A stretch of 42,564 nucleotides of DNA from Candidatus Helarchaeota archaeon (GTDB taxonomy: Archaea > Asgardarchaeota > Lokiarchaeia > Helarchaeales > HEL-GB-A). The DNA lies in assembly GCA_013375405.1 (NCBI GenBank), contig JABXJU010000008.1, positions 1 to 42,564 on the forward strand. Direction: 5' to 3'. Position 1 is the stretch's first letter, and each line of letters begins with the position of its first letter. The notes under the pieces are model-generated. The model did no database searches. It had not been told where the DNA came from and saw only the letters and a program-made list of their open reading frames with translations. Positions 1 to 8,869 of this stretch are shown piece by piece. Made by a program: the position numbers and the translations under genes.

Positions 1-447
1 CGATCTTTTGTTGCGTGTTTTGTAAGAATTTTTCAAATTGAAAAATCATTAATCAAATTAGAGTGGTATAAGAGACATTATTTTGCTGCTATAGTTTTTG
101 TAACAATCTTCATCAATATTTTCGTCAATCCAGTCTATTTAAAAACACCTTCTGCCTTTCAATTCATATTTTTAGCCATACTAGGACTCGGATACCTGGT
201 TTTTCCAATGATTTATTACTATGTGGCAAGTAAATCAACCGGCGATATAAGAAAGAACGCTTTAAAAGTGTTCGTAGGTGCAGGATTTATCGCTTTAGGT
301 TTCTTGTTTCGATACCAAAACTTAGAAGGATATATAGGAGCGAATACCCTCTTAAATACTTTAATCGAGTATCTTTATATTACTGCACCAATTTCCCTAA
401 TACTGGGCACGCTCTTTATTTATGATGGTTTTCGGAGAACCGGATAA
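1..447 (+). CDS. C-terminal part of a membrane protein (5' end outside window)
   Basis: The frame is open from base 1 to a TAA at 445-447, giving 148 residues without a start. The first Met lies at 208, but the residues before it are as hydrophobic as those after, so this is a truncated gene rather than a small one. About four hydrophobic segments are visible (roughly residues 27-45, 50-72, 85-100 and 120-140), separated by short Lys/Arg-containing loops, as in an integral membrane protein. No catalytic motif is recognised. A T-rich stretch follows the stop codon. Function unknown; that it is coding is fairly sure. Confidence 0.65.
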   Translation, partial: RSFVACFVRIFQIEKSLIKLEWYKRHYFAAIVFVTIFINIFVNPVYLKTPSAFQFIFLAILGLGYLVFPMIYYYVASKSTGDIRKNALKVFVGAGFIALGFLFRYQNLEGYIGANTLLNTLIEYLYITAPISLILGTLFIYDGFRRTG

Positions 448-449
448 TC

Positions 450-465
450 CTTTTCTTTTTTTTTT
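450..465 (+). terminator. T-rich transcription terminator
   Basis: A nearly pure T run follows the stop of the partial membrane protein by a few bases. Archaeal RNA polymerase terminates at oligo-T in the non-template strand, and the next gene begins about 75 bp further on with its own Shine-Dalgarno-like GGAGG. No stem-loop precedes it. Confidence 0.4.
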
Positions 466-539
466 GTATGAGAATGATTTATATGTGTTAAAAGTAAAAA
501 TCACACTAATCTTCATTTCATGAACATGGAGGATAGAGA

Positions 540-1655
540 ATGGCTAAAACAGCCCTAGTGACAGGCGCCGCGGGACACTGTGGCACGTTTATGGTACGCC
601 TTTTGCGTGAAAAAGGGTATAATGTAATTGCAACTGACCTCCCGAAACCTGACCGGGACGAATTATTCCTAGGCGGCAAATGGACTGCCGATGACGAATT
701 TATGCAGGACCTATTGGGTGAATTTCAATTTATACCTGCGGACATCACCGACAAAGAATCTTTGAAACCGCTATTTGAGCACGATATCGATGTAGTGTTC
801 AGCATTGCATCGCTCTACGACTACTTCGCGCTCATCGATATTTTGCGGAAGATCAATGTTGAAGGCGTGCGGAATTTAGCAGAACTGGTTTTGGAAAAAG
901 GTAATGTGAAGCATTTCATTCAGTGGAGCACGTGTGGCGTGTATGGCCAACCGAAGTACAAGAAGGAGAAAGGGTGGCCCCTCCCCGCTGACGAGACCGC
1001 CCCTTACAAACCCCCAAATGCCTATTCCATCTCGAAAATGGAACAAGAACAAATGTTATTCGAACTACATGAAAATCGGGGACTTCCCCTGACGATTCTC
1101 CGCCCTGCACCGATTTACGGCCCTTATCAGACGTACGGGGCTTGGCATATGTTTAATTTAATATTTAAGCTCGGCATGTGCGTCGTTCCGAGCATCTATC
1201 CCCGTAAAAAGCGACTTAGGATACCTATGGTGCACGTGAAGGATCTTGTAAGAGCGGCACTGCATATCTACGAATATCAACCGAAAGAGAAGGTTATCGG
1301 CGAAGCGTACAACGCTGTCTGCACCGAGGGGTTCCAAGATGAATTTATTGAATTCGTTTGTGAAACGTTGAATGTTGGTTATAAACGTATTCCAATCTGG
1401 TGGCCACTTTATATAGTGGGGGCTAGGATGGGGATGCTCTTTGCAAGGGTTCAAGAGCGGCGGGCTCGAAAGAGAGGGGTGCGCCCCCGGTTCGAGGCAT
1501 CCATGGCTGGATACGTCCACCATCAATACTACTTCTCAAATCAAAAGATCAAAGATTTGGGTTTCAAATTTGAATACGAGGGGTGGAAGAAGGGAACATT
1601 GGAAACTATTAATTGGTATCGTCAAATGGGCTGGCTGGAGGATGATATTGAATGA
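540..1655 (+). CDS. NAD-dependent epimerase/dehydratase (extended SDR)
   Basis: An extended short-chain dehydrogenase/reductase of 371 residues. The N-terminal Rossmann glycine motif GAAGHCG is at residues 9-15, and the YxxxK pair lies in YSISK near residues 162-166, preceded by an upstream Ser/Thr (QWSTCGVYG). The later NGPYQ/IPMVHVKDL-type segments match UDP-sugar epimerases and 3-beta-HSD-like SDRs, which act on nucleotide sugars, sterol-like or lipid substrates; the substrate cannot be read from sequence. ATG at 540 follows GGAGGATAG. The stop codon overlaps the next ATG (ATGA), so it is probably translationally coupled to a small membrane protein. Codon use is visibly more GC-rich than in most neighbours, which could mean transfer or high expression. 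Confidence 0.85.
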   Translation: MAKTALVTGAAGHCGTFMVRLLREKGYNVIATDLPKPDRDELFLGGKWTADDEFMQDLLGEFQFIPADITDKESLKPLFEHDIDVVFSIASLYDYFALIDILRKINVEGVRNLAELVLEKGNVKHFIQWSTCGVYGQPKYKKEKGWPLPADETAPYKPPNAYSISKMEQEQMLFELHENRGLPLTILRPAPIYGPYQTYGAWHMFNLIFKLGMCVVPSIYPRKKRLRIPMVHVKDLVRAALHIYEYQPKEKVIGEAYNAVCTEGFQDEFIEFVCETLNVGYKRIPIWWPLYIVGARMGMLFARVQERRARKRGVRPRFEASMAGYVHHQYYFSNQKIKDLGFKFEYEGWKKGTLETINWYRQMGWLEDDIE

Positions 1656-2080
1656 TTGGGTTTATTTTATCAATAATTCTTTTGTTAATTCTGGGGCCGA
1701 TTATAGCTTGGGCGTATAAGAGAAAGTTGCGTAAAATCAATAAGGATGCGTCAGTACTTCTCGGCATATTGATCATGGTGCTTTTCTGGACATTCGGGAT
1801 CCTGTGCTACCTTAATATTATCAATTTTGGGAGCTTTGGGACGGGAAAGGAAATAATGTGGAATTTTCCCTTTAACCTCGGAATCAATCCTTATACTTCT
1901 GGAAATCTCGATGTTTACGCGATTTTCATATTCTTATCCTATCCATTTTGGTACCTCTGGGGATTAGAACGCGGTTATGATTGGGTAGGTCGTCGTCCGC
2001 ACCAAGAGGGCATTACGTTCCTCTTACGGATGAACAAGCCGGGCCAGGAGTATCCGAAAGACAGAGAAGAGATGAAATAA
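1652..2080 (+). CDS. Small integral membrane protein coupled to the SDR gene
   Basis: A 142-residue protein with about three hydrophobic segments: residues 2-22, 36-57 and 86-106. The C-terminal 35 residues are polar and probably cytoplasmic, including RGYDWVGRRPHQEG. Its ATG overlaps the stop of the upstream SDR by four bases (ATGA), a strong sign of translational coupling and a shared role, perhaps anchoring the SDR or acting on the same lipid or glycan. I do not recognise a family. A T-rich stretch follows the stop. Confidence 0.7.
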   Translation: MIGFILSIILLLILGPIIAWAYKRKLRKINKDASVLLGILIMVLFWTFGILCYLNIINFGSFGTGKEIMWNFPFNLGINPYTSGNLDVYAIFIFLSYPFWYLWGLERGYDWVGRRPHQEGITFLLRMNKPGQEYPKDREEMK

Positions 2081-2088
2081 AACAAATC

Positions 2089-2126
2089 TTCCTTTTTTTT
2101 TATTCCTTTGTTTTTAAATTTTTTTA
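2089..2126 (+). terminator. T-rich terminator of the SDR operon
   Basis: Three oligo-T runs occur within 40 bp of the stop of the membrane-protein gene, without an obvious stem. This fits archaeal intrinsic termination. The following gene is on the opposite strand, so the region separates convergent units. Confidence 0.4.
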
Positions 2127-2226
2127 ACAAACATTCTTCTTCTGAGAAAGTATAAGATTTTAAGGCATGGACTGCTATTTCATTTCTGTCGTATCATCTG
2201 AATTCAGATTTTTAATTTCTTGAAAT

Positions 2227-2904
2227 TTATTTTAATAGCATATCAGATTTCAGGAATTTTATCCCCTTCTTCGTCATGTTTTCTAAGGCAGTGGAGATAT
2301 TTCCTTCAGGGCTGTCAATTCCTTTGGTTAAATTAATGAGGTAATAGACCTCAAAACCAAGATCTTTTCCATCAATAGCAGTAAAATAAACACAGTAATC
2401 TAGGGCAAGGCCACAGACGAAAATGCGGGAAATATTTGACGATTTTAGATAACTTGAAAGACCAGTTTCAGACTTTTTATCGTTTTCAAGAAACCCAGAA
2501 TAGCTATCGATTTCGGGATTCATTCCTTTTTTTATAATCTCATCAGCAAGATCTGTATTTAACGACGGTGCAAACTCAGCTCCTTTCTCTCCCTGAACGC
2601 AATGGTCCGGCCAAAGCACAGGGCCAATACTTTCGGTTGAATATTCGTCAAATGGTTGTTTTCCTGGATGTGCGCTTGCAAAGGATTTGTGATTCGAAGG
2701 GTGCCAATCTTGGGTAAGCACGATTTTCGCCCCTGCTTTCTTAAAAATTGTAGAAACGGCATTGATCCCATCAATAATCGCATCACCTCCCTCCACAGCT
2801 AAGGCTCCCTCGGGGATGAAATCATTTTGGACGTCGATGATGATTAATGCATCAGATGGTGAAAGAGTAATCTTTTTTTCAAATTTTAAATCAGAAATTC
2901 TCAT
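2227..2904 (-). CDS. pncA: Nicotinamidase (isochorismatase-like hydrolase)
   Basis: 225 residues, the usual size for PncA-type amidases that convert nicotinamide to nicotinate in NAD salvage. The catalytic triad can be placed: D24 in IIIDVQNDF, K126 in IIKKGMNP and C171 in ALDYCV. The metal site D66, H68 and H101 is also present (TQDWHPSNH and WPDHCVQG), and DSYSGF follows the catalytic Lys as in characterised nicotinamidases. These motifs favour nicotinamidase over isochorismatase. ATG at 2904 has a GGTGA upstream. It lies 83 bp downstream of the PEPCK-like gene on the same strand and could be co-transcribed, but no pathway link is obvious. Confidence 0.9.
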   Translation of the reverse strand: MRISDLKFEKKITLSPSDALIIIDVQNDFIPEGALAVEGGDAIIDGINAVSTIFKKAGAKIVLTQDWHPSNHKSFASAHPGKQPFDEYSTESIGPVLWPDHCVQGEKGAEFAPSLNTDLADEIIKKGMNPEIDSYSGFLENDKKSETGLSSYLKSSNISRIFVCGLALDYCVYFTAIDGKDLGFEVYYLINLTKGIDSPEGNISTALENMTKKGIKFLKSDMLLK

Positions 2905-2987
2905 TTATGACTATCACCACTATTAAGAAATTTATGTAATTATTCATTTTAAATATAAAAAAGAGTCTAAAAGAGTTTTTAAAACAA

Positions 2988-5666
2988 TTACTGAAAAGCA
3001 AATTTAATTTTATCATCTAAATTCTTGAATTGCGCTAGATATTCTCTCCTTTCCTCTTTCAAACTTTCTACTAATTCCTTCAGCTTTTTAGGTGAATAAA
3101 ATTTCGCGGGATTGTATTTTGTCATATCTACGCCTTCGACTTTTCTTGGTATCATCGTTCCAAAGAACGGCTCTGATTCCCACTCAATTGAGTCCCTTGT
3201 AATTCCCCGAATTATCGATGCCATTTCTTTAATTGGGATCCGGCTAACTTTTCGTTTTAAAATTTTGGTACCATCAGGTTGTATCTCTCGAATTTCACCG
3301 ATCCCCCCAGTATTTAGCAGAAAACACTTAACCTTGCCTTTATTTTCCATAAGAATATCATAGAATATTTCACCTTCCTTCGATTCATCTCCGATGATGA
3401 ATGGATTCGTTCCAACCACGCGGACACTCTCTCCAGCGCGTTTCGGGTTGGATCCAGATGTTTCGATAGACTCTCCTAGCATGAAAGATGCCGCAGCTTG
3501 CTCGAGCGTAAGTTTAGAAGCTATAGGGACAACAGTGTTTCGACGCGTTATTAAAAATATTAGCATTCCATCAACTTCAGATAAAGGTGGAATATTGATT
3601 CCTTGACTTGAATATTTACCGAAATCTTTCTTTTGCATGATACCGCGCCCATTTCCCGTTAAAGTATTATCTTCAAAGAATACATTTCCTTGATAATCAA
3701 CCAAAACATTTTCAAAAACGCCATCTGGTTGTGTTATGGCATTGTATATCAAGGGTTGAATTTCATGATTGAGTCCTTCTGTTTTCAAAAAGAAACCACG
3801 CTCAGTCCCAAAAGCACTGCCGTCCAAGCGGAGGGCTATGAAGTCATCTTGTACAATTTCAATCCCTTCGCCCTGAGTTTCGTTTAAATTATGCGAATGA
3901 CAGCTGTGTGTGGTTTTACCAGTTGCCGTCAATCCAAAAATGAGGGTTGAATACTTTTTAATTTTACTATCATGAGCATCTTTCGCGTTTATAATTTTGG
4001 CTCCGGCGTGCAATCCGAGCATACCACGTTTTTTAGCGTACCACATTGTCATTCGCAGCATACCTTTCTTCACTTCCCCATAATAATCCGTTCCTAAAAC
4101 GAATGTAACTCCGATTTCAGGGAAAACAATTATTTGTCGGTCTTTCTCGTGCCACTCTGGAATATATATCATATAAAAATGTGGCTCAGTTTCTTTTTCA
4201 TAAGAAAATAGCGATAAGTTCATCATATGTGTGAGACGAACCATCTCCTTGCGATGAACAGAAACAAATAACGTACAGGTTGGAGTAAAATCTGGATTTT
4301 CCCCCATAATTCGAGAAGTATGTACAAACGGAGCTTTCTTTATATAGGAGAGAACCTCCTGGACAGTTTTAGGTAAATTTTTAATAATTTCTCGTTGATT
4401 TTCGTTTAAACTTTTTTGATGGACCTGAGGCGACCCAATATAAACTGTCAATCCTGCACTTCTATTCTTGACGGTTGAAACATAGTTATAATTTCCAAAT
4501 TTAGTGCGAAATCCATACTTTTCTGCCATTTTCTGAACTTCTTTTTCAGATGGGCTTTGTACATTGGATAAATTAACCATTTCCGAGAGTGCTTTTCTTA
4601 TTTCATCAAGATTAATGTGTTTTAAGGCTTCTGCAACTTCAACTTGTATTTCTTCTTTCTCCTCTTGAAGTGGTTCGAGATATTCCTTAGATAAAATAAT
4701 ATTTTTAATTTGTTTCTGCACCTCAAACATGGGTTTTGCAGTATTTATTCTATAAACGGCAACAAAATCGAAAAGATTCTCAAAGAACTTGAGCTGGAGC
4801 TCTTTTCGTTTTTCATTATAAACAAGAATATGCGGATTGAAAAACGGGTGTTCCGCATTAAATAGCATAGATAATGCTTCTTTTTTAGTCAAACGACGGG
4901 CTATTTCTTTTCTTGCGGGGGCGGGGTCAAGAAAGAAAATAACATTAATCCTCGTAGTGGTTATACTTTTGTCTTCCCCTCCAATCCACCAAGGATCAAG
5001 TATAAAATGGCTTTTTTCTTTTTTACACTTCTCATATAGAATCTTCAAGCGTGGAATCAATTTTATAATATTATTTTTAAGGTAGAATTTCCGCTCTGAA
5101 ACCGTTGTCGAAATTCGGCCTTTTTCACCACCTAAACGTTCCATATAGATCCAGTCAGTTGAATGAAGCCGCGCCTTTTCTAATTCGAGTAAGAAAAAGG
5201 TATGCGTATTAATTCCAGAACCAGTTGGACCCATTATACTAATTCCTTCACCGTCTAGATCCACCAGCGATCCACGGATAAAGTGTAAATTTCTTTTTTC
5301 TTCAGTTAAATCTAATAGTATTCCCAGTACAAGCGAGCGTAATTGTAAATAAGTATTAATGTTGATGAGAAATCCAGTTTTTGTTTCTGAATTATAACTC
5401 ACACCGGATTCTGCATCATATACTCCTGTAATCGCATAAATTATGCCATGAGGCCGTAAATTATATTCAAGTGTAGCGGGAAAGAAATTTTCTTTCCAAA
5501 AATCCTCTAAATGGGCATCATTTGTTTGTAATTGGATAATGAAGCCATTTATATCCGCATTCCATGTGTAGATGGAATCATATCCTAAATAGCGCCCCGC
5601 CAGTGTAATTAATTCATTTCTTCTCTTTAATGAAATATTTTCTGCCTTATGTAAAGTTTCAATCAT
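2988..5666 (-). CDS. ATP-type PEP carboxykinase with extra N-terminal HPrK/PEPCK-like domain
   Basis: 892 residues, against about 530-540 for a usual ATP-dependent PEPCK (oxaloacetate + ATP to PEP + ADP + CO2). The C-terminal half, about 380-892, carries the PEPCK signature: GTDYYGEVKKGM (525-536, with the substrate/metal lysines K533 and K534), GLHAGAK (H553), the P-loop GLTATGKTT (578-586, K584), the kinase-2 pair D607-D608, and R674 in LTGNGRG, matching the catalytic Arg of TENTR in bacterial enzymes. The N-terminal 340 residues form a second nucleotide-binding-like domain with GPTGSGINT at 146-154, where the Walker lysine is replaced by Ile, and a DPWWIGG motif at 224-230. The extra domain may be regulatory. 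A divergent Lrp-family gene is adjacent. Gluconeogenic PEPCK is likely; the oxaloacetate-binding Arg of the TGRSPKD type is not clearly seen. Confidence 0.8.
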   Translation of the reverse strand: MIETLHKAENISLKRRNELITLAGRYLGYDSIYTWNADINGFIIQLQTNDAHLEDFWKENFFPATLEYNLRPHGIIYAITGVYDAESGVSYNSETKTGFLININTYLQLRSLVLGILLDLTEEKRNLHFIRGSLVDLDGEGISIMGPTGSGINTHTFFLLELEKARLHSTDWIYMERLGGEKGRISTTVSERKFYLKNNIIKLIPRLKILYEKCKKEKSHFILDPWWIGGEDKSITTTRINVIFFLDPAPARKEIARRLTKKEALSMLFNAEHPFFNPHILVYNEKRKELQLKFFENLFDFVAVYRINTAKPMFEVQKQIKNIILSKEYLEPLQEEKEEIQVEVAEALKHINLDEIRKALSEMVNLSNVQSPSEKEVQKMAEKYGFRTKFGNYNYVSTVKNRSAGLTVYIGSPQVHQKSLNENQREIIKNLPKTVQEVLSYIKKAPFVHTSRIMGENPDFTPTCTLFVSVHRKEMVRLTHMMNLSLFSYEKETEPHFYMIYIPEWHEKDRQIIVFPEIGVTFVLGTDYYGEVKKGMLRMTMWYAKKRGMLGLHAGAKIINAKDAHDSKIKKYSTLIFGLTATGKTTHSCHSHNLNETQGEGIEIVQDDFIALRLDGSAFGTERGFFLKTEGLNHEIQPLIYNAITQPDGVFENVLVDYQGNVFFEDNTLTGNGRGIMQKKDFGKYSSQGINIPPLSEVDGMLIFLITRRNTVVPIASKLTLEQAAASFMLGESIETSGSNPKRAGESVRVVGTNPFIIGDESKEGEIFYDILMENKGKVKCFLLNTGGIGEIREIQPDGTKILKRKVSRIPIKEMASIIRGITRDSIEWESEPFFGTMIPRKVEGVDMTKYNPAKFYSPKKLKELVESLKEERREYLAQFKNLDDKIKFAFQ

Positions 5667-5843
5667 GGTGAATCTTCTCTTTCAAAGTGATGCTAAATTC
5701 AAATTAGGAAATTTCAATAATTCGACAAAAAACTGCCATAAACTTATCCGAAATCTTCAAAGAATGATATTGAATTTGCTTTATAAATCTTTTTTACATC
5801 AGTAAGGTAAACATGTAGAATCGCTTTACACTTGTTAGAAAAA

Positions 5844-5852
5844 CTTATATAG
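5844..5852 (+). promoter_or_regulatory. TATA box of the Lrp-family gene, leaderless type
   Basis: CTTATATAG preceded by an A-rich BRE-like GAAAAA lies about 25 bp before the ATG at 5874. At the normal archaeal TATA-to-start spacing this places transcription initiation at or next to the start codon, so the mRNA should be leaderless. No Shine-Dalgarno sequence is present, which agrees. Confidence 0.6.
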
Positions 5853-5873
5853 ACTTAACAAAACGCAATAATT

Positions 5874-6359
5874 ATGAGTATACAACTTCAAACCCTTAAA
5901 GATATTGATAAAAAAATTTTACGTAAGCTCATCGAAGATAGCCAACAACCCTTTTCCGAAATAGCTGGGAAATTAAACACCACACGACAGAATGTATCAC
6001 AAAAAATAAAAAAATTGAAAGAAAAAAATCTGATTAGTTCATTCACGATCGAACTTAATAATCAATTAATAGACGAGTTGAAAGTTAAAGCATATGTACT
6101 CTTTCGTGAGGATACAAATCCTGCTATTCGAGCAGAAAATGAAAAAAAGTTGGAGGCAATTCCACAAATCACTAAAGTCTCTCGTTTATTTGGCAATTAT
6201 GACGTTATTGTTGAATTATACGGACGAGATAATAACGAAATAACTGAAATTATTAATCAATTGCATTCTCTTAAGGGTATAAGTGGAACTGAAACTTTTA
6301 TCGTTCATACAATCATTAAAAATAATGAAAAGGCTCCTATTCTGAATTTACTTAAATAA
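5874..6359 (+). CDS. Lrp/AsnC family transcriptional regulator
   Basis: 161 residues with the two expected domains. An N-terminal helix-turn-helix spans residues 9-55 (KILRKLIEDSQQPFSEIAGKL, then RQNVSQKIKKLKEKNLI). A C-terminal RAM/effector domain spans about 68-150 and includes the hinge-like VSRLFGNYDVIVELYG and the closing TETFIVHTIIKN. Members bind amino acids or related metabolites and form dimers and octamers. The gene diverges from the PEPCK-like gene across a 207-bp interval, so it probably autoregulates and may control PEPCK. Its effector is unknown. Confidence 0.88.
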   Translation: MSIQLQTLKDIDKKILRKLIEDSQQPFSEIAGKLNTTRQNVSQKIKKLKEKNLISSFTIELNNQLIDELKVKAYVLFREDTNPAIRAENEKKLEAIPQITKVSRLFGNYDVIVELYGRDNNEITEIINQLHSLKGISGTETFIVHTIIKNNEKAPILNLLK

Positions 6360-6412
6360 AATCAAATCATTTTTTTTCTGATTATCATCAAATGCATACT
6401 AATCGTAATCTC

Positions 6413-7147
6413 TTACTTTTTAATTCCTAAAAGGATGGCAATCGGAGCTAAAAGCCATATAACGTGTCCAATAGGTCCTGTGATGTAAGCGGGTTGGATG
6501 GACAACAATCCAACAACAACGAAAAAAATAATGCCAAGAGCAATTAAAGAGGACCCTGAAATGAAATACAGAATGCGACGTTTTTCTTTCTTATCTTGAA
6601 CTTTTCTATAGATCACTACTAATTCATATACGGCTATGAAAAAGATGGTAATTTGAGCAAAGATAGTAATTGCATTACCAATATGAAAATAAGTATAAGC
6701 CCTGCCTGCGATCTTTATAATAGTATCAAAAATAACAGTTGGTATTGCCCAAGCTAAATAACCAGCTACTATTAAAATTATTACTCGTGTGTCTTTTGCC
6801 GTAGCTTCGCCATATCGAATTATAATGCTTGCATATAAAAATCCACTTCCTATAACACCAGCTGCACATATTGCAATATCTCTTAAAATATTTGCAATCA
6901 TTGGCATTGAAGCCAGACCTGCATCGACGGATATCGTACCAAAACTAAAAGGTTCTATGTGAGCAATTGGAAATAATATCGCATCCATTATTATATAGAT
7001 ACTCCAGCCACAAAGTGATACCAAATATGTCTTATTTAAAATATATTCCTTTTTTCGTCGATAAATAGTTAAAGCACAAAATAAAAACACGATAACTTCA
7101 GCTGTTTTCGGAATTATCATATAAATATCCTGAGTGAAATCTGCCAT
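6413..7147 (-). CDS. Multi-pass membrane protein, unknown function
   Basis: 244 residues with about seven hydrophobic segments: residues 10-27, 40-60, 78-104, 123-145, 155-180, 190-212 and 220-240. These are separated by short basic loops such as YRRKKEY and RKVQDKKEKRR. The seven-segment layout with an N-out-like first helix resembles several archaeal sensory or heptahelical families, but no retinal lysine or other diagnostic residue is evident. The ATG at 7147 has an excellent Shine-Dalgarno AAGGAGGA. It ends about 50 bp from the convergent Lrp gene and diverges from the ferredoxin-nitroreductase gene. Confidence 0.65.
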   Translation of the reverse strand: MADFTQDIYMIIPKTAEVIVFLFCALTIYRRKKEYILNKTYLVSLCGWSIYIIMDAILFPIAHIEPFSFGTISVDAGLASMPMIANILRDIAICAAGVIGSGFLYASIIIRYGEATAKDTRVIILIVAGYLAWAIPTVIFDTIIKIAGRAYTYFHIGNAITIFAQITIFFIAVYELVVIYRKVQDKKEKRRILYFISGSSLIALGIIFFVVVGLLSIQPAYITGPIGHVIWLLAPIAILLGIKK

Positions 7148-7243
7148 TGTTCCTCCTTCACACTTTATTTATGTTTAAAAGTAAAATATTTTAGATTATA
7201 TAATTATCTATCACTTCATCAGAAAAAACAGGAGAAAATCGAA

Positions 7244-8158
7244 TTGACTGAATTGAAAACGAATCAGAGTTATATTTCAAATTCTAAAGTTCAAGTTGAT
7301 CTTAATGTTTGTACTAAATGTGGATCTTGTGTTCGCGAATGTCCTCATAGATTATTTTATATTAGGGATGAAAAATTGGTCCTGAGGCGCCCTGCAGATA
7401 TCTTATGTATGGAATGTGGTCATTGTGGTGCTGTTTGTCCAGTTAATGCCGTTAAGTTGAAAAAATTTCCTCTGGAGCAAGTAATAGAAATTTCAACAGA
7501 CTTCAAGATCCCTTCATATGATACTTTAATGAATCTAATAAGGGCTCGAAGATCGGTGAGACAGTTTAAAAAAGACCCCGTTTCAGAAGCTTTATGGAAA
7601 AAGCTGTTAGAAGCTGGAAGAATGTCGCCGACGGGACACAACGATCAATTAGTTCATTTTACCATTGTCCGAAATAAAGACCGGTTAAAAGAATTTTCAG
7701 ATCAAGTAACGCAGGGTTTTATAGAATTGGCTGAGATTTATAAAGATAAGAGCAAGTTCAACCAAATTAAATCATCAATGTCAAAAACCACTTTTAAAAT
7801 AATAAAAAATCTTGTCATTCCAGGATTAAGGATCATGCTTAAGGGGATAGAGCGCGGAGAAGATTTTTGGCGCTGGAATGGTGAAGTAATCATTATCCAT
7901 GCGTCTAAAAAAACAACGACATTAATAGAGGATTGCTCAGTTGCAGCATGTCATATTATGTTAGCCGCCAAAAGTCTAGGATTGGGAACATGTTCATTAG
8001 GGATCGCAACAGCTGCAATAAACGTACTTGAAAATGTCAAAAAAGTTGTTAATCTCCCGAAAAATCACATTGTAGCTTATACTTTAGCAGTCGGATTTCC
8101 GCAGGTTAAATACTATCGAATTCCTCCGCGTCTACCTGCCAAAGTGACTTGGATCTAG
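7244..8158 (+). CDS. Nitroreductase family protein with N-terminal 2[4Fe-4S] ferredoxin domain
   Basis: 304 residues. Two classical ferredoxin cluster motifs are present: C23xxC26xxC29xxxC33P and C55xxC58xxC61xxxC65P. A flavin-dependent nitroreductase domain follows from about residue 95 (LIRARRSVRQFKKDPV, later GRMSPTGHNDQLVHF and AAKSLGLGTCSLG). In this family an FMN site takes electrons from the Fe-S clusters to reduce an unknown, often quinone- or nitro-like acceptor. The start is a TTG at 7244 with GGAG about 10 bases upstream. It shares a 96-bp AT-rich divergent promoter region with the heptahelical membrane protein. Confidence 0.88.
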   Translation: MTELKTNQSYISNSKVQVDLNVCTKCGSCVRECPHRLFYIRDEKLVLRRPADILCMECGHCGAVCPVNAVKLKKFPLEQVIEISTDFKIPSYDTLMNLIRARRSVRQFKKDPVSEALWKKLLEAGRMSPTGHNDQLVHFTIVRNKDRLKEFSDQVTQGFIELAEIYKDKSKFNQIKSSMSKTTFKIIKNLVIPGLRIMLKGIERGEDFWRWNGEVIIIHASKKTTTLIEDCSVAACHIMLAAKSLGLGTCSLGIATAAINVLENVKKVVNLPKNHIVAYTLAVGFPQVKYYRIPPRLPAKVTWI

Positions 8159-8169
8159 AGTTCTAAAAC

Positions 8170-8844
8170 TTATTTATCAGATTCGCGTAACAATTTCTTC
8201 CGGTACTGTTCGATATCAAGATTTAAAATGGCCTGGGCTTCTTGTTTGGTTAAAATCCGCGGCTTACCTAGTAATTTGGCTTGAAAGAGGATTTTAGCGC
8301 CGGATTCTAGGATCTGCATACGTGTATAGGCTTCTTTTATAGATTTACCAATTGTTACTGCTCCATGATTTTTTAACACGCAACTAGGCGTGTCTTTCAT
8401 TTTTTCGGCCACGAGTCGTCCCATCTCTTCGGTGCAGGGAGTTACATATGGAATTTGAGGCACAAAATCTCCTAGATAAACCACAAAGTCAGGAAATAGC
8501 GGAACAATCGGGATATCAACAGCTGATAATGATATCACATAGGATGGGTGCGCGTGGATTATACAATTAGCATCAGGCCTCGCCTGATAGATTAGGAGAT
8601 GGAGTGGCACTTCGGATGACGGCATCAATCTAGAATCGATAAGTTTACCCGAGGCAACATCAATGGGCACAAAATCATTAATACTCATTTCCATAAATGG
8701 AATACCCGATGGGGAAATCCACATCACTCCGTCTATATCTTTTATCGAAGTATTCCCTCCTGGACCTATAACTAATCCTTCTTTTTGCAGTTGCTTGCTA
8801 ACTTCTAGAAGAAACTCCTTTCTTTTGTTAAGATTGGAACTCAT
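8170..8844 (-). CDS. Class II aldolase/adducin family sugar-phosphate aldolase
   Basis: 224 residues, the size of L-fuculose-1-phosphate aldolase and L-ribulose-5-phosphate 4-epimerase. The zinc ligands are H97 and H99 in IIHAHPSYV and H160 in LKNHGAVTIG. The catalytic Glu is E78 in SSEVPLH, and the phosphate-binding loop is GPGGNTSIKD (27-36) with SPSGIP (45-50). Glu at the SSE motif favours an aldolase over an epimerase. Presumed reaction: cleavage of a ketose-1-phosphate to DHAP and an aldehyde. It lies 25 bp downstream of an FGGY kinase, which would supply the phosphorylated substrate. The exact sugar is not determinable. Confidence 0.85.
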   Translation of the reverse strand: MSSNLNKRKEFLLEVSKQLQKEGLVIGPGGNTSIKDIDGVMWISPSGIPFMEMSINDFVPIDVASGKLIDSRLMPSSEVPLHLLIYQARPDANCIIHAHPSYVISLSAVDIPIVPLFPDFVVYLGDFVPQIPYVTPCTEEMGRLVAEKMKDTPSCVLKNHGAVTIGKSIKEAYTRMQILESGAKILFQAKLLGKPRILTKQEAQAILNLDIEQYRKKLLRESDK

Positions 8845-8869
8845 AATAAATCCATACCTCTCTTTAGTT

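Noticed and set aside
540..1655. Minus-strand and +1 open frames within the SDR gene (916-1110, 1158-1526, 1441-1719)
   Set aside because: They overlap a gene with complete SDR motifs and arise from its GC-richer sequence.
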